Origin: Algoriphagus sp.
GTDB lineage: Bacteria > Bacteroidota > Bacteroidia > Cytophagales > Cyclobacteriaceae
DNA: 6,641 nucleotides
Assembly (NCBI GenBank): GCA_023255285.1
Contig: JALRIY010000126.1
Coordinates: 1-6,641 of the forward strand
Reading direction: 5' to 3'
This document shows, one piece after another, positions 5,594 to 6,641 of the stretch. Both the position numbers and the translations under genes were made by a program. Under the pieces are notes generated by a model. It did no database searches and had not been told where the DNA came from. It was given only the letters and a program-made list of their open reading frames with translations. The number at the start of each line of letters is the position of its first letter. Position 1 is the stretch's first letter.

Positions 5594-6641
5594 ATGCGCC
5601 TAACCCGATCCATTTTTTCTTGTTTGCTTTTTATCCTGTGTTTGACAGGAATTCAAGCCCAGCAGAAACTGGACAAAAATCCAAGCCTAAACTACAAAGC
5701 CTACAGCCCGAAGTCCACAGACCTAAGAATTGATCGCGCAGCCTATGCAGAAAAACTGCAGGGCTTTTGGTTGGCAACCTGCATCGCCAACTGGACAGGA
5801 CTCGTAACGGAAATGGATAAAATCGGGAATATCGGTGAAATCAAAACAGGCCCTTTTTATACCCGCGCCGACTGGGGCAAACCCGATCAAGCTAGCATCT
5901 GGGCAGCAGGAATCCCAAGCAACCTGTCCCCGAACATCGACTTTGTGTTTGCAGACGAAGACAGCCTTTGGGGATCAGATGACGATACGGATATCGAGTA
6001 CATCTACCAAGAGCTTCTGCTTCAAAATCAAACTTCAATGCTCTCTGGTGAGCAAATTCGCAACGGGTGGATGAAACACATCAGAGGAGAAGAAGAAAAC
6101 TACCTCTGGGTTTCCAATCAAAAAGCCCTCGATCTGATGAAGACTGGACTGGTTCCTCCTGCTACTGGGGACCCAAAACACAACCCAGAATATGAGATGA
6201 TTGATGCTCAACTCACCACCGAAATCTTTGGGCTCTATGCACCAGGGAGACCCGACATGGCCGTAAAAATGGCTACGTTACCCATCCAAACGACCGCCCG
6301 TGAGGAAAGTGAATGGATTTCTGCTTTTTATGTTCGCCTATTTTCTATGGCTAGCACCACGGATACCTCTCTTCCTATTAAGCAGCAACTGCTCCAATTA
6401 GCGGATCAAGCGGCCATGGAACTCCCAGCAGCCACCTACCCAGCAGCCATGTATGGCTACGTAAAGAGTTTGTATGCTTCCGGAATCCCATGGGAACAAG
6501 CGCGTGACTCCGTTTACCAGCGCTATCAAGTGGAGCAACTCGATGGCTACGACATCAGCAGTAGAAAGATGTACTGCAACGGATGCTTTGCCGCAGGCAT
6601 CAACTTTGCGGCAAGCCTGGTAAGCTTATTCTACGGTGAGG
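5594..6641 (+). CDS. Exported ADP-ribosylglycohydrolase family protein, cut by window end
   Basis: The open frame runs 349 codons to the window edge without a stop, so only the N-terminal part is seen. A clear signal peptide is present (R2, R5, hydrophobic 7-20, likely cut after IQA at 22), predicting a periplasmic or outer location. The mature part resembles the all-helical ADP-ribosylglycohydrolase (DraG/ARH) fold. KLQGFWLATCIANWTGLVTE (54-73) is the first helix region, and GSDDDTDIEYIY (127-138) is the metal-binding DD(D)T motif. CNGCFAAGINFAASLVSLFYGE at the edge leads into the second metal motif, expected just beyond the window. Relatives include DraG, which removes ADP-ribose from an arginine, and ARH enzymes, but exported Bacteroidota members have no assigned substrate. 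The start lies 72 bases after the DUF6671 stop codon, beyond the hairpin at 5525-5570; no convincing promoter is visible, so partial read-through is possible. Confidence 0.82.
   Translation, partial: MRLTRSIFSCLLFILCLTGIQAQQKLDKNPSLNYKAYSPKSTDLRIDRAAYAEKLQGFWLATCIANWTGLVTEMDKIGNIGEIKTGPFYTRADWGKPDQASIWAAGIPSNLSPNIDFVFADEDSLWGSDDDTDIEYIYQELLLQNQTSMLSGEQIRNGWMKHIRGEEENYLWVSNQKALDLMKTGLVPPATGDPKHNPEYEMIDAQLTTEIFGLYAPGRPDMAVKMATLPIQTTAREESEWISAFYVRLFSMASTTDTSLPIKQQLLQLADQAAMELPAATYPAAMYGYVKSLYASGIPWEQARDSVYQRYQVEQLDGYDISSRKMYCNGCFAAGINFAASLVSLFYGE

Noticed and set aside
5835..6074. Plus-strand 79-codon frame inside the last gene
   Set aside because: It is in a different frame from the long ADP-ribosylglycohydrolase frame, which has a signal peptide and metal motif and runs through this region uninterrupted.
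1..6641. Mobile element, CRISPR array, defence island or phage genes
   Set aside because: No transposase, integrase, direct-repeat array, tRNA or nuclease/toxin gene is visible on either strand; the frames are filled with housekeeping-type or accessory metabolic genes.

Overview
The window comes from a member of the Bacteroidota, probably a marine Cytophagales of the Algoriphagus/Cyclobacteriaceae kind. The evidence is the gene families present (DUF2975 with a YozG-like HTH, YdeI with a DUF1801 domain, DUF1593, DUF6671), the absence of Shine-Dalgarno sequences before the starts, and promoter-like elements of the Bacteroidota type (TTTG, then about 20 bases, then TAnnTTT). The lineage is an inference from protein resemblance; no rRNA or marker gene set is present.

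Layout. (1) 65-856, plus strand: a two-gene membrane protein/regulator module, a four-helix DUF2975 protein followed 3 bases later by a small XRE/Cro-type regulator. (2) 969-1595, plus: a stand-alone YdeI/DUF1801 protein with an N-terminal Cys/His cluster. (3) 1605-3134, minus: a large exported DUF1593 (nucleoside-hydrolase-like) protein, converging on ydeI with only 9 bases between the stop codons. (4) 3135-3323: a 189-base divergent control region. It holds two interlocked promoter candidates that share an 18-base dyad, followed by two small hairpins in the presumed pyrC leader. (5) 3324-5521, plus: a tight pair, class I dihydroorotase (pyrC) and, 5 bases later, a DUF6671 protein ending in four CxxC pairs. 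(6) 5525-5570: a nested hairpin with a cUNCGg-type loop, the best terminator candidate in the window. (7) 5594-6641, plus: an exported ADP-ribosylglycohydrolase-family protein cut off by the window end.

How it fits together. Only pyrC has a firmly known role, de novo pyrimidine synthesis in the cytoplasm. The two exported proteins belong to folds that act on ribosyl bonds (nucleoside-hydrolase-like and ADP-ribosylglycohydrolase-like), but neither substrate can be read from the sequence. The window looks like mostly ordinary core genome. I see no mobile element, CRISPR array, tRNA, rRNA or prophage, and no gene-free stretch longer than 300 bases. The most interesting points are the Gln in place of the first metal-binding His of dihydroorotase, the coupling of pyrC to a zinc-ribbon-like unknown protein, the dyad in the divergent promoter region, and the nested hairpin after DUF6671.
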